64,000 nt of DNA from Akebia trifoliata (lineage: Eukaryota > Streptophyta > Magnoliopsida > Ranunculales > Lardizabalaceae). The stretch covers positions 15,891,443 to 15,955,442 of the forward strand of contig CM030716.1 in assembly GCA_017979445.1 (NCBI GenBank), written 5' to 3'. This document shows positions 43,871 to 55,731 of the stretch, one piece after another. How positions within the stretch are numbered: the stretch's first letter is position 1; each line of letters begins with the position of its first letter. A program made the translations under genes and the position numbers. Under the pieces are notes generated by a model. That model saw only the letters and a program-made list of their open reading frames with translations. It was not told the origin of the DNA and did not search any database.

Positions 43871-44129
43871 GACTTTTCACAGAACTGTTTCTTTGCCCCT
43901 GTTTTCAATGTTCCCTCACTGTTTTTGAGCCTTTTATTCTCTGTTTTTTTTTTTTTTAACATGATGCAACAAGCATTCCCTCCCCTTTACCTAAGGGGAT
44001 ATGAATAGAAAGTGAAGCAAACCTACGATCTAATTGCCACCTTTGGGCTTACAACTTGGGCTTCGAGGCCCGACCACCACTTGTATGATTACAACATTGC
44101 TTGGGGTTCGATATAGCATCCAAAAATTT

Positions 44130-44315
44130 GTGTCCTAGCTCATTTAGCCGGGCATATGCATGAGTTTAATGGGTGGCTTCACGGCTACCTGATCTTCAAA
44201 CCTCGATGCATACCGAAATACACATGTCGTTGGTTGGTGATCGGGTTTGATGTATTCATTCTCGACACTTGAAATAACGATCTCAAGCCGTAGAACTACT
44301 AAGCATCGGGGTTAT
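44130..44315 (-). other. E2 leader: conserved block near primer-binding site
   Basis: The minus strand contains GTATTTCGGTATGCATCGAG, GTTTGAAGATCAGGTAGCCG and GAGATCGTTATTTCAAGTG, matching E0 5757-5930. Regions 43871-44129 and 44316-44598 around it hold poly-T/poly-A runs and no coding sequence. Confidence 0.6.
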
Positions 44316-44598
44316 GTATATTGAAGGTGGGGTGGCTTGGAAGTGAGGCTATGCTCGCAAGTGCACGTGCCATTCTTTTTCCTTTTCATTTCTTTTCATC
44401 GACCCCCTTACAAATATATATAACACAAGCGACAAAATGTAAATAAATATTACAATGGACATGTGATACAAAATAAAAAGGGAACATAGGAAACCACAAA
44501 CAAACCATGTTAGTGAATAATAATTAAAAAAAATCTGTTTTTTTTTTTTTTTTTTTTTTTAAAACAACCGAGTTGTCACGAGGGATGAACCATGATTC

Positions 44599-44614
44599 CC
44601 CAGTGGAGTCGCCA
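44599..44614 (-). other. E2 primer-binding site
   Basis: On the minus strand TGGCGACTCCACTGGG lies two bases (GC) inside the 5' LTR, identical over this length to the E1 site. It fits a tRNA-Arg primer by established knowledge of the lineage. Confidence 0.85.
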
Positions 44615-44616
44615 GC

Positions 44617-46855
44617 TGTAGCTACGTGGATTTCGTCATTACGATGGCCACAACTATTAAAATTGGAGTCGCCACCATTCAAATTAAAAGGAGTGTGAAT
44701 GGTCACCCGGTGTGTACCTTTCGAAAAATTGCCATTTTTTGACGTTAGTGACTCGCAACGGATAGGGTTGATCAAACCTAGAAGTTCGGGCAAGCGGCTC
44801 GGTTGGAGAAAGGGGAAGGTGTTAGGCACCCCTTTCTCCCCGTCGAATGGCGGTAACCTCAAAGAACTCGGTCATTTTGTTATAAAAATAAAAGTAAAAA
44901 TAGAATGCCACATGGGTTCATTTGCTCCCTAAGTAGGGATTTAATTTTGGCTTGATCATAGGGTCATTTCATTAATGGAAATGACCCTTATGAATCTTAG
45001 CCTTGGGGTCCAATCATCAAAAGCGGGAAGATAAAGTAGAAGAAGGGGTGTTAGAAGAGGGAAGAGTAGAAGGTTAGAGAAAGAGAGAGGGGGGGAGTTT
45101 AAGACCCACCTTGTAGCTTTCAAGTTCTTTTTCCTTTTCTTTCCTTCCTTCTTCTTCTATGCTTCTTAAATCCATGTTGTACTATGAAAGTGAAATTTCT
45201 TTTTAGAAAGATAGTATGAGAGAGTGATAGAGAGGAGTAGAGAAATTTTTTTTTTTTTGTGAGACTTGGTAAAAAATTTTGGGATGAGAGGGGAGGTTTT
45301 TATAGGTGTTTGGAGGAGGTTTGGGGGTATAATGGGGTGAAGAGTTGAAAGGATAGAGAATGGCATGGTTTTTAAAAGATGGGGGTATGAAATTTGGAAT
45401 GAATTTAGGGGTAATTTTGTAAAGAATGAAAATGGATTGTATTTCAACCCAAATGGTTTGGATCCTACCCAAATCCATTTTGGTAGAGTGTTGGGTGGGA
45501 TGAGATGAGTGATGGTTGATGGGAGGAGTGGGGGTGTAAGAGAGTTGTTTAAGGAAGGAGTGTTAGGTTAATGAAAAGGGTAAGGTAGAGGGATGGGTAA
45601 TGTAAGAGATTGGTTGGTTGGTTTTTGGGAGAATAAAGGAGATGATGACAAGTGGCAATCATGATGAGAGGGTGAGGAATGAGATTGGTTGATTGGTTGA
45701 TGGGGGTTGTTTGATTAGAGAGAGAGAAATGGGTTAGTTGATTGATGATAAATGAAGTATGGGTTGAGGTGATTTTGTGGGAGTGTTTTAAGAAAAATGA
45801 TGGGTGGAGATATGGGTTGTGATGTGAGTGGTTGTTGATGTTGGAGAGGGATGATGGTCTTAGGATATGTTGAGTATGGGTTGTGATGTTGGTGGTTAGA
45901 GAATGGGGATAGGTTAGGTTAGGGTAGGGTATGGGTTGAGGTGATTTTGGAGAGAAGTGATGTGTTAGATGAGTTGTTTTTAGAGAATGGTTATGGGGAT
46001 GGGTAATTAGATGAGAGAGGTGAAAGATGGTGATGACATGTGTCATCTTTTGGTATGAGGATTGTGATTGGTTGATGTGGGTAGTAGTTGATGGATTAGG
46101 GTTGTGGGTTGGGTAATTGGATATGGATAGAATGGTATTTGTGGGTTTTTGGAGTTGCGCTTTGGTTTGTAGATTATTTTAAGTTGGGTAAGGCTTGTTT
46201 TGGGTTGGATTTTGAGGGTGGATAGGTTTTAGGGTATAAGGTTAATTTTGGGTTTATGGTAATGGGTTTAGGAAGGGGTTGAGGCCTTAGGTAGGTTTAG
46301 GGTTTTTGCGAATTTCGAGGTGGAATGGTGGATGATAGATGAAGGGTAGGTTTTTCTAGTCCCACTTTTTTAATTTTTCAATTTTTTTGTATTTTTCTTG
46401 AAGTTATTGATTTAATTAAGAATGCCACGTGTTTGGCAATTTGGGCCTTTCGGGCCCATTGGGAGAATTTATCGATTTTTTGGATGTAAGCGTGGAGCGG
46501 TGATGTTGGACACATGTGGGATGGGTCCCACCCCTTCCTGTGGGCCCCTAGACCATTGGGAGGTCTTAGGGACCTTGGTTCAATCCGAAATGTTGTTTTT
46601 AGCGTTTTGGGCCTTAGAGGCCCGTTGGCCTTTTTTGTTGGAAAATCGGTATTTTGCATGGAGCGGGGTAGATATGAACTTTCCGGATCCCTTTGGTGGA
46701 CCTACTAACCCATTGAGAGGTGTTAAAGGCTCGGATTTTGGCAAAAATGTCATGTTCCGATGATTCGGGCCATCGAGGCCCTTTTGCCAATTATCGGAGC
46801 ATTGCTATTTTTGGGCCCTTTCGAGTGAGGGCCCGTTCAAATCGAGGTGTCTACA
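44617..46855 (-). repeat. E2 5' LTR (type B)
   Basis: This 2239-bp LTR is the partner of 21566-23816 and very similar by eye, with small indels such as the GTGGGCTTTAGGTAGG/AGGTAGG difference near 46285. A TATA-like TATAAAAA lies on the minus strand at 45297-45304. The outer end is followed by AGCAT and then E0 coding sequence. The low-complexity open frame 45549-46046 corresponds to the one in the other LTR. Confidence 0.95.
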
Positions 46856-48340
46856 AGCATCTTCGACCTTCTACTAAATTCAGAGCAACATTGGGAAGCA
46901 CTACTTAAGGTTCTTAGTGGTGCACATGTGCCTGAGACCACCTCACCAGAAGAATTGAAGAAAACAATCGGACAGATTATAACCCCCAATCTTATCACCT
47001 TCACGGATGACGAATTCATCAGTGGAGGGCGTGGTCACAGTGAACCATTGCACATCATGGTAATGTACAAAGGCATGATGGTAGCGAGGGTATTGATCGA
47101 CAACGGTTTGGCTCTTAATGTCTGTCCTCTACAAACTTTGCACAAGTTAAACACAGATTTGTCTCACCTCAGGCCAACTAGAAGGACAGTAAGGACTTTT
47201 AATAGTAGGAAGACAGAGTCATTAGGGGAACTGGATCTCCCAGTCACCATTGGATCATACACGTTTGAAGTGACATTTCAGATTCTGGACATACCCTCAG
47301 CATTCAATCTCCTTTTAGGAAAACCTTGGATCCATATCGCAGGGGCAGTCCCGTCTTCTTTGCACCAGCTAGTCAAATTCATCATGGGACAGAGGGTGAT
47401 ATCGGTTATCGCAGAAAGTCTCATACCAGTCGATCTATCACCGGATGTACCATATATTGACGTAGAAATGACCGAAGAAAATGAGGGATACCATTCCTTT
47501 CAGTTCACATCTGTCATTCATATCCCAAGGGGGAAAGAGAAGACAAGGGCAGAGTTATCAAAAACAAATCTGATAATCGGACGAGTGATGAAGAAGGCGG
47601 GATATCGTCTGAAACAAGGGTTAAGGCCTAAAGGAAAAGGCCGGGCCACTCTGATCAATTCCCAAAAACATACTCCCTACTTCGATCTCAGGTTCAGGCC
47701 TACAAAGAAGGACATCTCTGATATGAATGATAAAAAGAGGGAACTTCGACTTGCACGAAGACAGAATCGTGAGCCTAACGTATGGAACTTGGGCAAGGTA
47801 CCGCACATCAGCGTCAGCTTCCCACAATCACAAAAAAGGCCAGATGATCTGTCAGAATCATTGTCAACAAACCACACAGGAGAACCAAGTGTTGTAAATA
47901 CGAGCCCGTTCAATCGCAAGAAGATTCATTCGTTGAGTCCCCACATTTCTTTAGAGATGGCACAAACATCTTGTTCTGAGGGGATTCCAAAGGAAGTCTA
48001 AAAGAAGAAAGAGAGCCCGCCAAGACGGGAGTCGCAATGTGCGAAAAAGAAAAATCATTATTCCCTTTTCAAATCGATTGGGGATCTGTCGTAATTCCAC
48101 CCACCCTACAAGTACCTAGAACTTGACAACAGTTATCCGGAAGTGATGGTCATATCTGAACCGTTTTCCCAATTTATCTACCCTGCAGAAGAAGGGCAAG
48201 TCTTCAAGAATTGGGAGGAATACCCAATCACTCATGAAACTGCCATGGGGTCAAGAATCCCTATGGCCTCCAAAAAAATGCCACTAGCAGAATCTCATGT
48301 GCCCGGGGACCATAATGAGCCCTCGTCCTCGGAGTAAAAT
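46856..48340 (+). pseudogene. pro: E0 protease and decayed G-patch
   Basis: This resumes E0 coding after E2. An open stretch (46847-48001) reads LLNSEQHWEALLKVLSGAHVPE, then the protease core MVARVLIDNGLALNVCPLQ and FNLLLGKPWIHIAGAVPSSLHQ, followed by GRVMKKAGYRLKQGLRPKGKGR and PYFDLRFRP. Compared with E2 the G-patch has lost key glycines (GLG to GLR, GLGF to DLRF). The stop at 47999 and later stops interrupt the frame that continues to 48337 (VMVISEPFSQF). The catalytic D-N-G is retained. Confidence 0.85.
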
Positions 48341-48612
48341 ATGTTGGGGGCTCATCTTAGTTGTTAATGAATTTGCATGATTTTTCTTTATCTTGTTTTA
48401 GGAACACAGACAATCCACAAAATCCAAAAAAATAAAAAATCTTTCAAAATCCCAAAAAATCAAAAATCTTTCAAAATTCAAAAAAATCAAAAATATTTCA
48501 AATTTCAAAAAAATCGAAAATCTTTCAAAATTCAAAAAAATCAAATATTTTTAAAAATTCAAAAAAATCAAAAATCTTCAAAATACCAAAGGTTTTCAAA
48601 GAATTTCCTCAG
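48341..48612 (+). other. E0 putative intron between protease and RT
   Basis: TTTATCTTGTTTTAG (about 48388-48402) resembles a 3' splice site and is followed by an A-rich array of AAAAAATCAAAAATCTTTC units (48420-48595). E2 has the same features at 38060-38240. In Ogre elements an intron separates protease and RT. A donor was not identified with confidence. Confidence 0.5.
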
Positions 48613-49022
48613 TTGAATGAGCCTTGTGACAGAACAGAATATGAAGGAGATGAATACGACTTTGACCTCGAGCTCGACTTTGATCTCATGGGGATCGAAG
48701 AAGAGTCGGAGGAAAATGTTGAATATCCTCCAAAAGAAATCAAAGAACTCATAGAACGCCACGAGAAGGGTGTTCAACCAAATATAGAGCATACAAACTC
48801 AGTAAACGTAGGTACCGAAGATGACCCACGGATCGTTAAGATTGAGGCCTTATTGACGATTGAACAGAAAGAAGAAATGACAAAGTTCTTACAATAGTAC
48901 TAAGATGTCTTCACATGGTCCTACCAAGACATGCTCGATTTAGACACAGATCTAGTCGTTCACAAGTTACCTATTAGATCAGGAAGTAAGCCAGTCAAAC
49001 AGAAATTGCGAAGGTTGAAATC
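48613..49022 (+). pseudogene. E0 pre-RT segment up to E4
   Basis: Reads MNEPCDRTEYEGDEYDFDLELDFDLMGIEEE, then YPPKEIKELIERHEKGVQPNIEH and, past two stops near 48896, DVFTWSYQDMLDLDTDLVVHKLPI with KQKLRRLKS. It ends at AAATC, the target duplicated by E4, and continues at 55732. It corresponds to E2 37729-38030 plus 35850-35986. Confidence 0.85.
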
Positions 49023-50770
49023 TGTAGACACCTCATTTTTGCACTCGCCTGATTAATCAACTCGTCAACCCAATCGCAATGGTTCTCAATGATGGATGTT
49101 TATTCCATTGCTTTATTTTGTTACCAGAAATATTTCAGAAATCCGGATGAGGTATCTTGAACTGACAAAACCTTAGAAACCACACTATGCTAGGAAAATA
49201 CGACTCCAGAAACATAGAAATAATCATCTTGCAGACCCAAAAAGAAGCTTCACGATAAAAATCACTAAAAATTGATCAAACTACCAAAATACCCCTAACA
49301 TCAAAACAACCCTAGAGCCTATGTTACGATTAGGAAAATTCTTTCGAACACATAAAACAACAAATCGAAACCAAATAAATCATTTCACCAATTTTAACAG
49401 AATTTGACAAAATTACGAAAATGCCCCTCATAAAGTTCACGATCATTTCACACAAAAAATTTAATGAATAACACAAAATAATATTTTCATTGAATTCCTT
49501 ACGAAAAATCGATTCTAAAACATCATAGAACATTAAAAACCGACTTAAAACGTGAAAAGTCCTCTCCGGGGGTAAAACGGTAATTTCACAATTTTCATAA
49601 TTAAAAATTTTGAAATTAATAAATAAAATATTAAATAATTAAAGTAAAACATTAATAAAATTAATTTAAAATTTTGAACTAAAAAAATCGATCAATCGGG
49701 CTCTCATGGAAAATTATTGAGAGTTCGTGAGATATTTTTTTAAGGACCCCTCCATTTGGGGGTCCAAAGACTTAAAGATATAATAGAGGGGGGTGTTCCA
49801 AAAATTTAAAGTCAATCAAGCAAGACTAAAGTCAAGATATTAAAGTCAATCAAGCAAAACTAAAGTCAAAATTAAAGTCAATTAAGCAAGACTAAAGTCA
49901 AGATATTAAAAGTCAATCAATTAAGACTAAAGTCAAAATATTAAAAGTCAATCAAATAAGACCAAAAGTCATAATAGAGTTCTAATTAGATAATAACTCA
50001 ATCTAATAGAGTTCTAACTAAAACACAACTCCATCAAAAATAATTCTAATTAAAACACAACTCTACCTAAAACAAGTCTAACTAAAACACAACTCTAATT
50101 AAAAGATCTCTAATTAAACACTAACTCTATATAAATCAACCCCTAAAAAAATCTATAAATAGGGGTGCTCACACCCTATTTTCGTATCAAATCATAAACC
50201 CTAAGAGAAGTAGGTCTAAAAGCCTCCCTAGCCTCCCATAAACCCTAGTTTTGGAGCCCCAACTCCTTACCTAACATACTTTCTTCGATCTTTGCCTAAA
50301 AAATACCTAAAAGCCCTCCAAAAACACCCCAAAATCCATTAACAAACTCGAAGAATTCAAATCCAAGAAAGAAGAGATACCTTGACTCGGAGATCGGAAA
50401 TCAAATCCGGAGACAGAATGAAGCAAGAAGTACGGTACAAGGAGCAATTTTTGTCAGATCTGAGGGAACAAAGTCTTTGCTATCGGAAAGGTATAACTTC
50501 TTATTTTTAATTTATTATTATCTAGGTTTTTTAGCAATGTAACCTATTTGGGAAGCTAGTAGAGACCGACTTTGGCCGGGCAGGGTTGGTGTCTAACACC
50601 TTCCAACCCCGTAACATGATCCCCGAATTCAGTTTTTTTCTGTTCTAGATTAGTTCTTTATCTATTTAGAGTCATTGATCGGTTCCTAGACCGTAATAAC
50701 TAGGTGGCGACTCCCAAACCTCAAGGGTCAAAAGTGGATCCACGCACCCCGCAGATCGAGGGCGCTTTCA
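49023..50770 (+). repeat. E4 5' LTR (type A)
   Basis: This 1748-bp LTR starts TGTAGACACC and ends GCTTTCA. The TATA box TATAAATA is at 50154-50161. GGTGTCTAACACCTT (50588-50602) and GGTGGCGACTCCC (about 50703) are the LTR blocks also seen in types B and C. AAAGTCAA/TTAAGCAAG words fill 49800-49970. Confidence 0.95.
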
Positions 50771-50771
50771 G

Positions 50772-50789
50772 TGGCGACTCCACTAGGGA
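50772..50789 (+). other. E4 primer-binding site
   Basis: TGGCGACTCCACTAGGGA starts one base after the LTR. It has one change from the E1 site. Confidence 0.85.
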
Positions 50790-50989
50790 CTATTAAAGAT
50801 CAAACTTGAAAAACCCCAAGTATGGGAGCATTGCCAAGATGACCTAGTTTTTTTTATTATTTAGTTTGATTTATTTTATTTATTTTTTTCTGTTTATTTA
50901 TTTTTGTCACTTGATTGTAGATGATTTTGGGTATTGCATTTTTTTTCCCAATTAAGGATCACTTTTTGATGACCCCTAAATAATGAAAG

Positions 50990-51600
50990 ATTCAAATTGA
51001 CATATGAAAATGATGGAATGATGAAGGTTGGGATAGTAATGTTAAAACGTTTTTATAAAACATTCTATTAAGAATTAAGTCTGGAAACCTCTTAATAAAA
51101 CATAGATCTCATCGAGTAGATTAATTTAGAATCTGAGTTCACTCAATTTCGTTATCGGAAGCCTTAGATATCATCGATGCAAGTTCAATTTGTAAATATG
51201 GAATTGTTGCTGAATGAAGGTTGGGGCAGCAATGTTAAAATGTTTTTACAGAATATTCTAGTGAGAATTAAGTCTGGGAACCTATTAATAAAACGTAGAT
51301 CTCATCGAGTAGATTAATTTAGAACCTGAGTTCACTCAATTTCGTTATCAGAAGTCTTAGATATCATCAATGCAAGTTCAATCTGTAAATCTGGAATTGT
51401 TTCTGAATGAAGGTTGGGACAACAATGTTAAAACATTTTTACAGAACATTCTGGTGAGAATTAAATCTAGGCATCTATTAATAAAATGTAGATCTCATCG
51501 AGTAAATTAATTTAGAACTTGAGTTCACTCAATTTCGTTATCAGAAGCCTTAGATATCATCGATGTAAGTTCGGATTGTATTTTCCAAATTCATAGAAAA
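50990..51600 (+). repeat. E4 leader: about 192-bp tandem repeats
   Basis: Three copies have period positions near 51180, 51371 and 51563, carrying GATATCATCGATGCAAGTTC, GAACCTGAGTTCACTCAATT and AATGTTAAAACATTTTTACA. They are the same repeats as in E1 and E5. The region 51600-51960 is AT-rich without features. Confidence 0.85.
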
Positions 51601-52000
51601 TCTGAATTTATCTAATGTTAGCACAATTAATGTTCTTGAGAGTGAGCTCATCTCAACCATTGTCATTCTATCATTAATGTAACATCTATTGGAATCTCAA
51701 TTTATTTTGGATCACCCAAAAGTAACCCTTGATTGGACCATAGACAACAAATTTGTGGGCCTTTTTAATGTTGGATCAAATTAATTATTATTTGTGTTAT
51801 ATGCCCATATAATGTGCCATGATCTCTACAGATATATTTGTGATGTGTTTGCTTTTATCTTAATTTCGATATGATGGGTTTATATTATTTTCTTGATCAA
51901 TATTCATTTGATATCCATATGTGATGACATAATCTGGCCCATGGGCCCATGTGTTTGAAAAAGGCTCCGGGCACACCCCACCCTGTTTTGCACACAACAC

Positions 52001-52336
52001 ATGCACATTTACTGTTTTGCACACTTACACGTCCTATATAGCCAACGTGGCACTAGTGCGTGGCCCGATCTCTTCGGAGATGCGACGTCATTCATGAAAA
52101 CCACAACTCTAGTCACGTACCTTAGGGTATATCAAACTGGGGCATCAATACCGTCTGATCAGGTGATTCTGAGAGATATATTGATGCATCCAGGCTGGAG
52201 CAACCTGAGCCTTTTACCTATTGTGAGCCACACAGTCACATGTCTCGATTGCCAACGTAATACAAGTACATGGTTGGTCCCCTCGTGGGATGCCAAACCA
52301 TTTATGAAATCTACAACTCTTGACTCGTACCCATAG
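52001..52336 (+). repeat. E4 leader: duplicated block with palindromes and extended ORF
   Basis: The first block carries GCACTAGTGC (52050-52059). The second block, 210 bp on, has the degenerate ATACAAGTAC (52260-52269). The ORF starting MHIYCFAHLH matches E1 and E5, but its stop TGA is TTA here (SLLPIVSHT), so it runs on to 111 codons. Loss of both the second palindrome and the stop suggests decay. Confidence 0.6.
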
Positions 52337-52373
52337 GTATGTAAAAGATAATCTAAGTATATCAATTGCACTT

Positions 52374-52541
52374 CTTGGTCGAAACTAGTGCCTAAGCGAG
52401 ATCTTGCCCCGCTGTACCCTACTGTACGAGGGAGATAGACTTTGTCTATTCTAGACGAGAAGTATTTAAGTGGACCATTGCTCAGCATCGTGCGCCACCT
52501 CTCAACTGGAGATCAAACTGGCTATTTTTGACTTCAGAGAA
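52374..52541 (+). other. E4 leader: conserved module with ATAGAC-TTT-GTCTAT palindrome
   Basis: CTTGGTCGAAACTAGTGCC, GCGAGATCTTGCCCCGCTG, TACGAGGGAG, the inverted repeat at 52435-52449, and GACTTCAGAGAAG at the end. Same length (168 nt) as in E1 and E5. Confidence 0.75.
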
Positions 52542-53739
52542 GTAGGTTGAGGTTTTAGATTATCACCTATACGATATATCAAACCAAGTCATCACGTATC
52601 GAAAGGTATATAGGTGTGCTTGGACAAGGGTGGCCAGATAAAAATGCATTGCACGTAGTAAGCTTAGAGTCTAGAAACCTTTCCTGTAGGTCACGACTCG
52701 AACTTGTCGTGGGTGTTCCCGGGTTGTTTATTGAATGGAACCTTTGGATTGATGAATGTATAGATCAGAGTGTATGATTGTCCCCAAGGATCAAAAATGT
52801 TGTTTTTGGAAATTAAAATAGGTGCACCAACCCAATAAAAAATTCATTTTAAACTTGACCCAGTCCATATCGATCCAACAATCATTATGGGCCGAGCCAT
52901 TTGAATCAAAATGAAATTCAAACTTTTTTCTGATTCGGATTTTAAACCCATTTTAAAAGAAGAAAAATATTTTTTAGAAGAAAAATATTTTCCAAAAGAG
53001 AAATGCTTTTTAAAAGTAAAATATTTTCTGGAAGAATAAGATTTTCAAAAAGGAAATGTTTTCCCAAAAATTTTTCTAAAAGAAAATGTTTTCTAAAAAA
53101 AAAAAAAAAGGAATAAAAATATTTTTCAGAAAAAAATGGTTTACAAAAAATTTATTTTTGCATGAAAAATTATTGAAATATGTTTGTGGAAGTTGTTATT
53201 CAATGAAAACATTATTTGTCAATATTTTTCAAGAATGCAATAAAATTATTTTTCTGAATAATCATTAAATTAATGAATTGTTTAATGGATTGGTGCACAA
53301 AATTCAATAAAATCTCAGGGTTCATTTAAAATGTTATCAAGGGGTGACACTGAAATTGGTTAAATTCACCTTCAAAGAGGTTTAAGGGTTATCATTGTGT
53401 CTAAGCTCAATCGTCCATCGTCTAGCTAAGGTTGTAAATCCGGTCAGTTAGAGTAAACGTCAATATCAAATCAACAGTCAGAAATGACCTCAAAATTTCT
53501 CAACATCGTCCAGTTGTTCTTTGAAGATCATAGTGTTTCAATCATATCGGTTATAAGCAATATCTCAGTCCTCAGTCCTAATCAAACTCGTGTGGGTACT
53601 TGTCTTAAGTTTTCATGAGTCATTTGGGTTAGCTCGAGTCCTTTTTTCCAGCAAGATCATGTTTTCCTTAGATTAAGTCTACTCTTTCCTATTGAGTCAA
53701 GTTAGTTCATCGAGTCTATAAAGGTGTCTGTCGCCCCTT
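52542..53739 (+). other. E4 internal non-coding region (gag lost)
   Basis: Where E1 has gag, E4 has AT-rich sequence with AAAATATTTTC runs (52960-53240) and no gag motif. The stretch 53340-53739 is closely matched in E5 (61380-61790). Confidence 0.6.
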
Positions 53740-54837
53740 CTGAATTTGATTGGATAAAGAAAATTTTTGAATATCTCGAGCGCATTAACGAATTAACTAA
53801 TAATCTGATAGATTTCTCTCCTGAACAAGGAAGATAAGAGTCGGGCTCAACTTTTAATCAAGAAAGCAAATGTCATTGACCTCAGAACAGAAAAGAATTC
53901 CTAAAGAGATTCAAATAGAAACTATCCTATCCCTAGAGGAACACAAGGGGATAATGAATTTTCTCAGAAATTTCAAAAGACTTGTTCGTGTGGGCCTATG
54001 AGGATATGTTAGGTGCAAGCTTGGGTGTTGTCTGACACAGATTAGATATTGACTTGATAAAATGAGATCAAGGAAGATGTTACAAAATGTATCAGTACTA
54101 GACTTCTCAACATGGTAGAGCTCTTAGAATAGATTACATTCTCAGACTAATGAAACAGTTGAAGCAGTATTGATCTCTGATAATGGGTCGTACATCAAAA
54201 CTTAGGTTATCACTCTGAGTTCAAAGTTCAAGATTCGACATCAGTTTATTTCTCTACCGTCCTCAGATTAATGGAAAGGTTGAAGCAGCCAATAAAATAT
54301 CTCAAACAATCATCAAGGAAATGTGTCAATCACACCAGGATTAGTTAGAGAAGTTACCATTCATACTACAGGCACATCATACTTCAATACAGTCTTCCAC
54401 TGGAGCTATTCCCTACTTTCTAGTGTATGATATAGAAGCAATCTTACCAATTGAAATGGAAATCCCGTATCTCAAGGCCTTCAAGGAAAGTTAATTGTTA
54501 GAAATATATTGGGTTAGTCAATGGTATTGATCGGAGAAAAACGACTGAGAGCTTTGTATCACGTACAAGCTTATCAAAGAATAATCGCCCGTGCATTTGA
54601 TAAAAAGATCAAGACCCATCACTTACAAGTCGGGGATTTAGAACACAAAGAGAATCAGACACCTATCTTTGACCCTAGAGAGAAGTTCAAACCAAATCAA
54701 GGAAGTCCATTCATTATTAAGGAAATACTGTTTGGAAAAGCCGTTAGACTTCAAGGTCATGATGGAATTGAACTACCAGAGTCAACCAACCTTGACCAGA
54801 TCAAACGGTAATACATTTAAGGAGGCCATCTTTGACA
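53740..54837 (+). pseudogene. pol: E4 pre-RT segment fused to integrase remnant
   Basis: The pre-RT part reads IPKEIQIETILSLEEHKGIMNFLRNFKRLV and breaks into a short link. Integrase pieces follow: VEAANKISQTIIKEMCQSH (with the catalytic Glu position), FLVYDIEAILPIEMEIPYLKAF, and the open stretch 54521-54811 with ALYHVQAYQRIIARAFDKKIKTHHLQVGDLE, KFKPNQGSPFIIKE. RT and RNase H are absent. The sequence stops at AAAATCAATT, where it joins the truncated LTR. Confidence 0.75.
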
Positions 54838-55731
54838 AAATCAATTAAGCAAGACTAAAGTCAAGATATTAAAAGTCAATCAATTAAGACTAAAGTCAAA
54901 ATATTAAAAGTCAATCAAATAAGACCAAAAGTCATAATAGAGTTCTAATTAGATAATAACTCAATCTAATAGAGTTCTAACTAAAACACAACTCCACCAA
55001 AAATAATTCTAATTAAAACACAACTCTACCTAAAATAAGTCTAACTAAAACACAACTCTAATTAAAAGAACTCTAATGAAACACTAACTCTATCTAAATC
55101 AACCCCTAAAAAAACCTATAAATAGGGGTGCTTACACTCTATTTTCGTATCAAATCATAAACCCTAAGAGAAGTAGGTCTAAAAGACCCCTAGCCTCCCA
55201 TAAACCCTAGTTTTGGAGCCCAACTCCTTACCTAACATCCTTTCTTCAATCTTTGCCTAAAAAACACCTAAAAGCCCTCCAAAAACACCCCGAAATCCAT
55301 TAACAAACTCGAAGAATTCAGATCCAAGAAAGAAGAGATACCTTGCCTCGGAGATCGGAAATCAAATCTGGAGACAGAACGAAGCAAGAAGTACGGTACA
55401 AGGAGAAATTTTTGTCGGATCTGAGGGAACAAAGTCTTCGCTATCGGAAAGGTATAACTTCTTATTTTTAATTTATTATTATCTAAGTTTTTTAGCAATG
55501 TAACCTATTTGGGAAGTTAGTAGAGACCGGCTTTAGCCGGGCGGGGTTGGTGCCTAACACCTTCCAACCCCGTAACATGATCCCCGAATTCAGTTTTTTT
55601 CTGTTCTAGATTAGTTCTTTATCTATTTAGAGTCATTGATCGGTTCCTAGACCGTAATAACTAGGTGGCGACTCCCAAACCTCAAGGGTCAAAAGCGGAT
55701 CCGCCCACCCCGCGGATCGAGGACGCTTTCA
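54838..55731 (+). repeat. E4 3' LTR, 5'-truncated
   Basis: About 894 bp, corresponding to roughly 49876-50770 of the 5' LTR. The junction sits in TCAATT, shared by the integrase 3' flank and the LTR interior, so a microhomology-mediated deletion removed the polypurine tract and U3 start. The TATA box remains (55117-55124). It ends GCTTTCA at 55731, followed by AAATC. Confidence 0.9.

Larger units (their letters stand above)
21566..46855 (-). mobile_element. E2: Ogre/Tat-like element with type-B LTRs and antisense genes
   Basis: E2 lies on the minus strand with LTRs at both ends and perfect 5-bp target duplications AGCAT (21561-21565 and 46856-46860). It spans 25.3 kb including the 1.7-kb solo LTR E3. 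Order in element sense: 5' LTR, primer-binding site, 2.5-kb leader with hairpin arrays, gag, protease with G-patch, RT, two RNase H domains, integrase, a 9-kb region with two antisense plant-type genes, polypurine tract, 3' LTR. The pol frame has several frameshifts, so it is inactive but younger than E0. Size, dual RNase H and extra genes fit the Tat/Ogre lineage. Confidence 0.95.
49023..55731 (+). mobile_element. E4: type-A element with truncated 3' LTR, in E0
   Basis: E4 spans 6.7 kb on the plus strand between perfect AAATC duplications (49018-49022 and 55732-55736). It has a full 5' LTR, a primer-binding site, the type-A leader, a short pre-RT segment and an integrase remnant. Gag, RT and RNase H are missing. 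The 3' LTR lacks its first 850 bases or so. It is non-autonomous and inactive. Confidence 0.95.
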
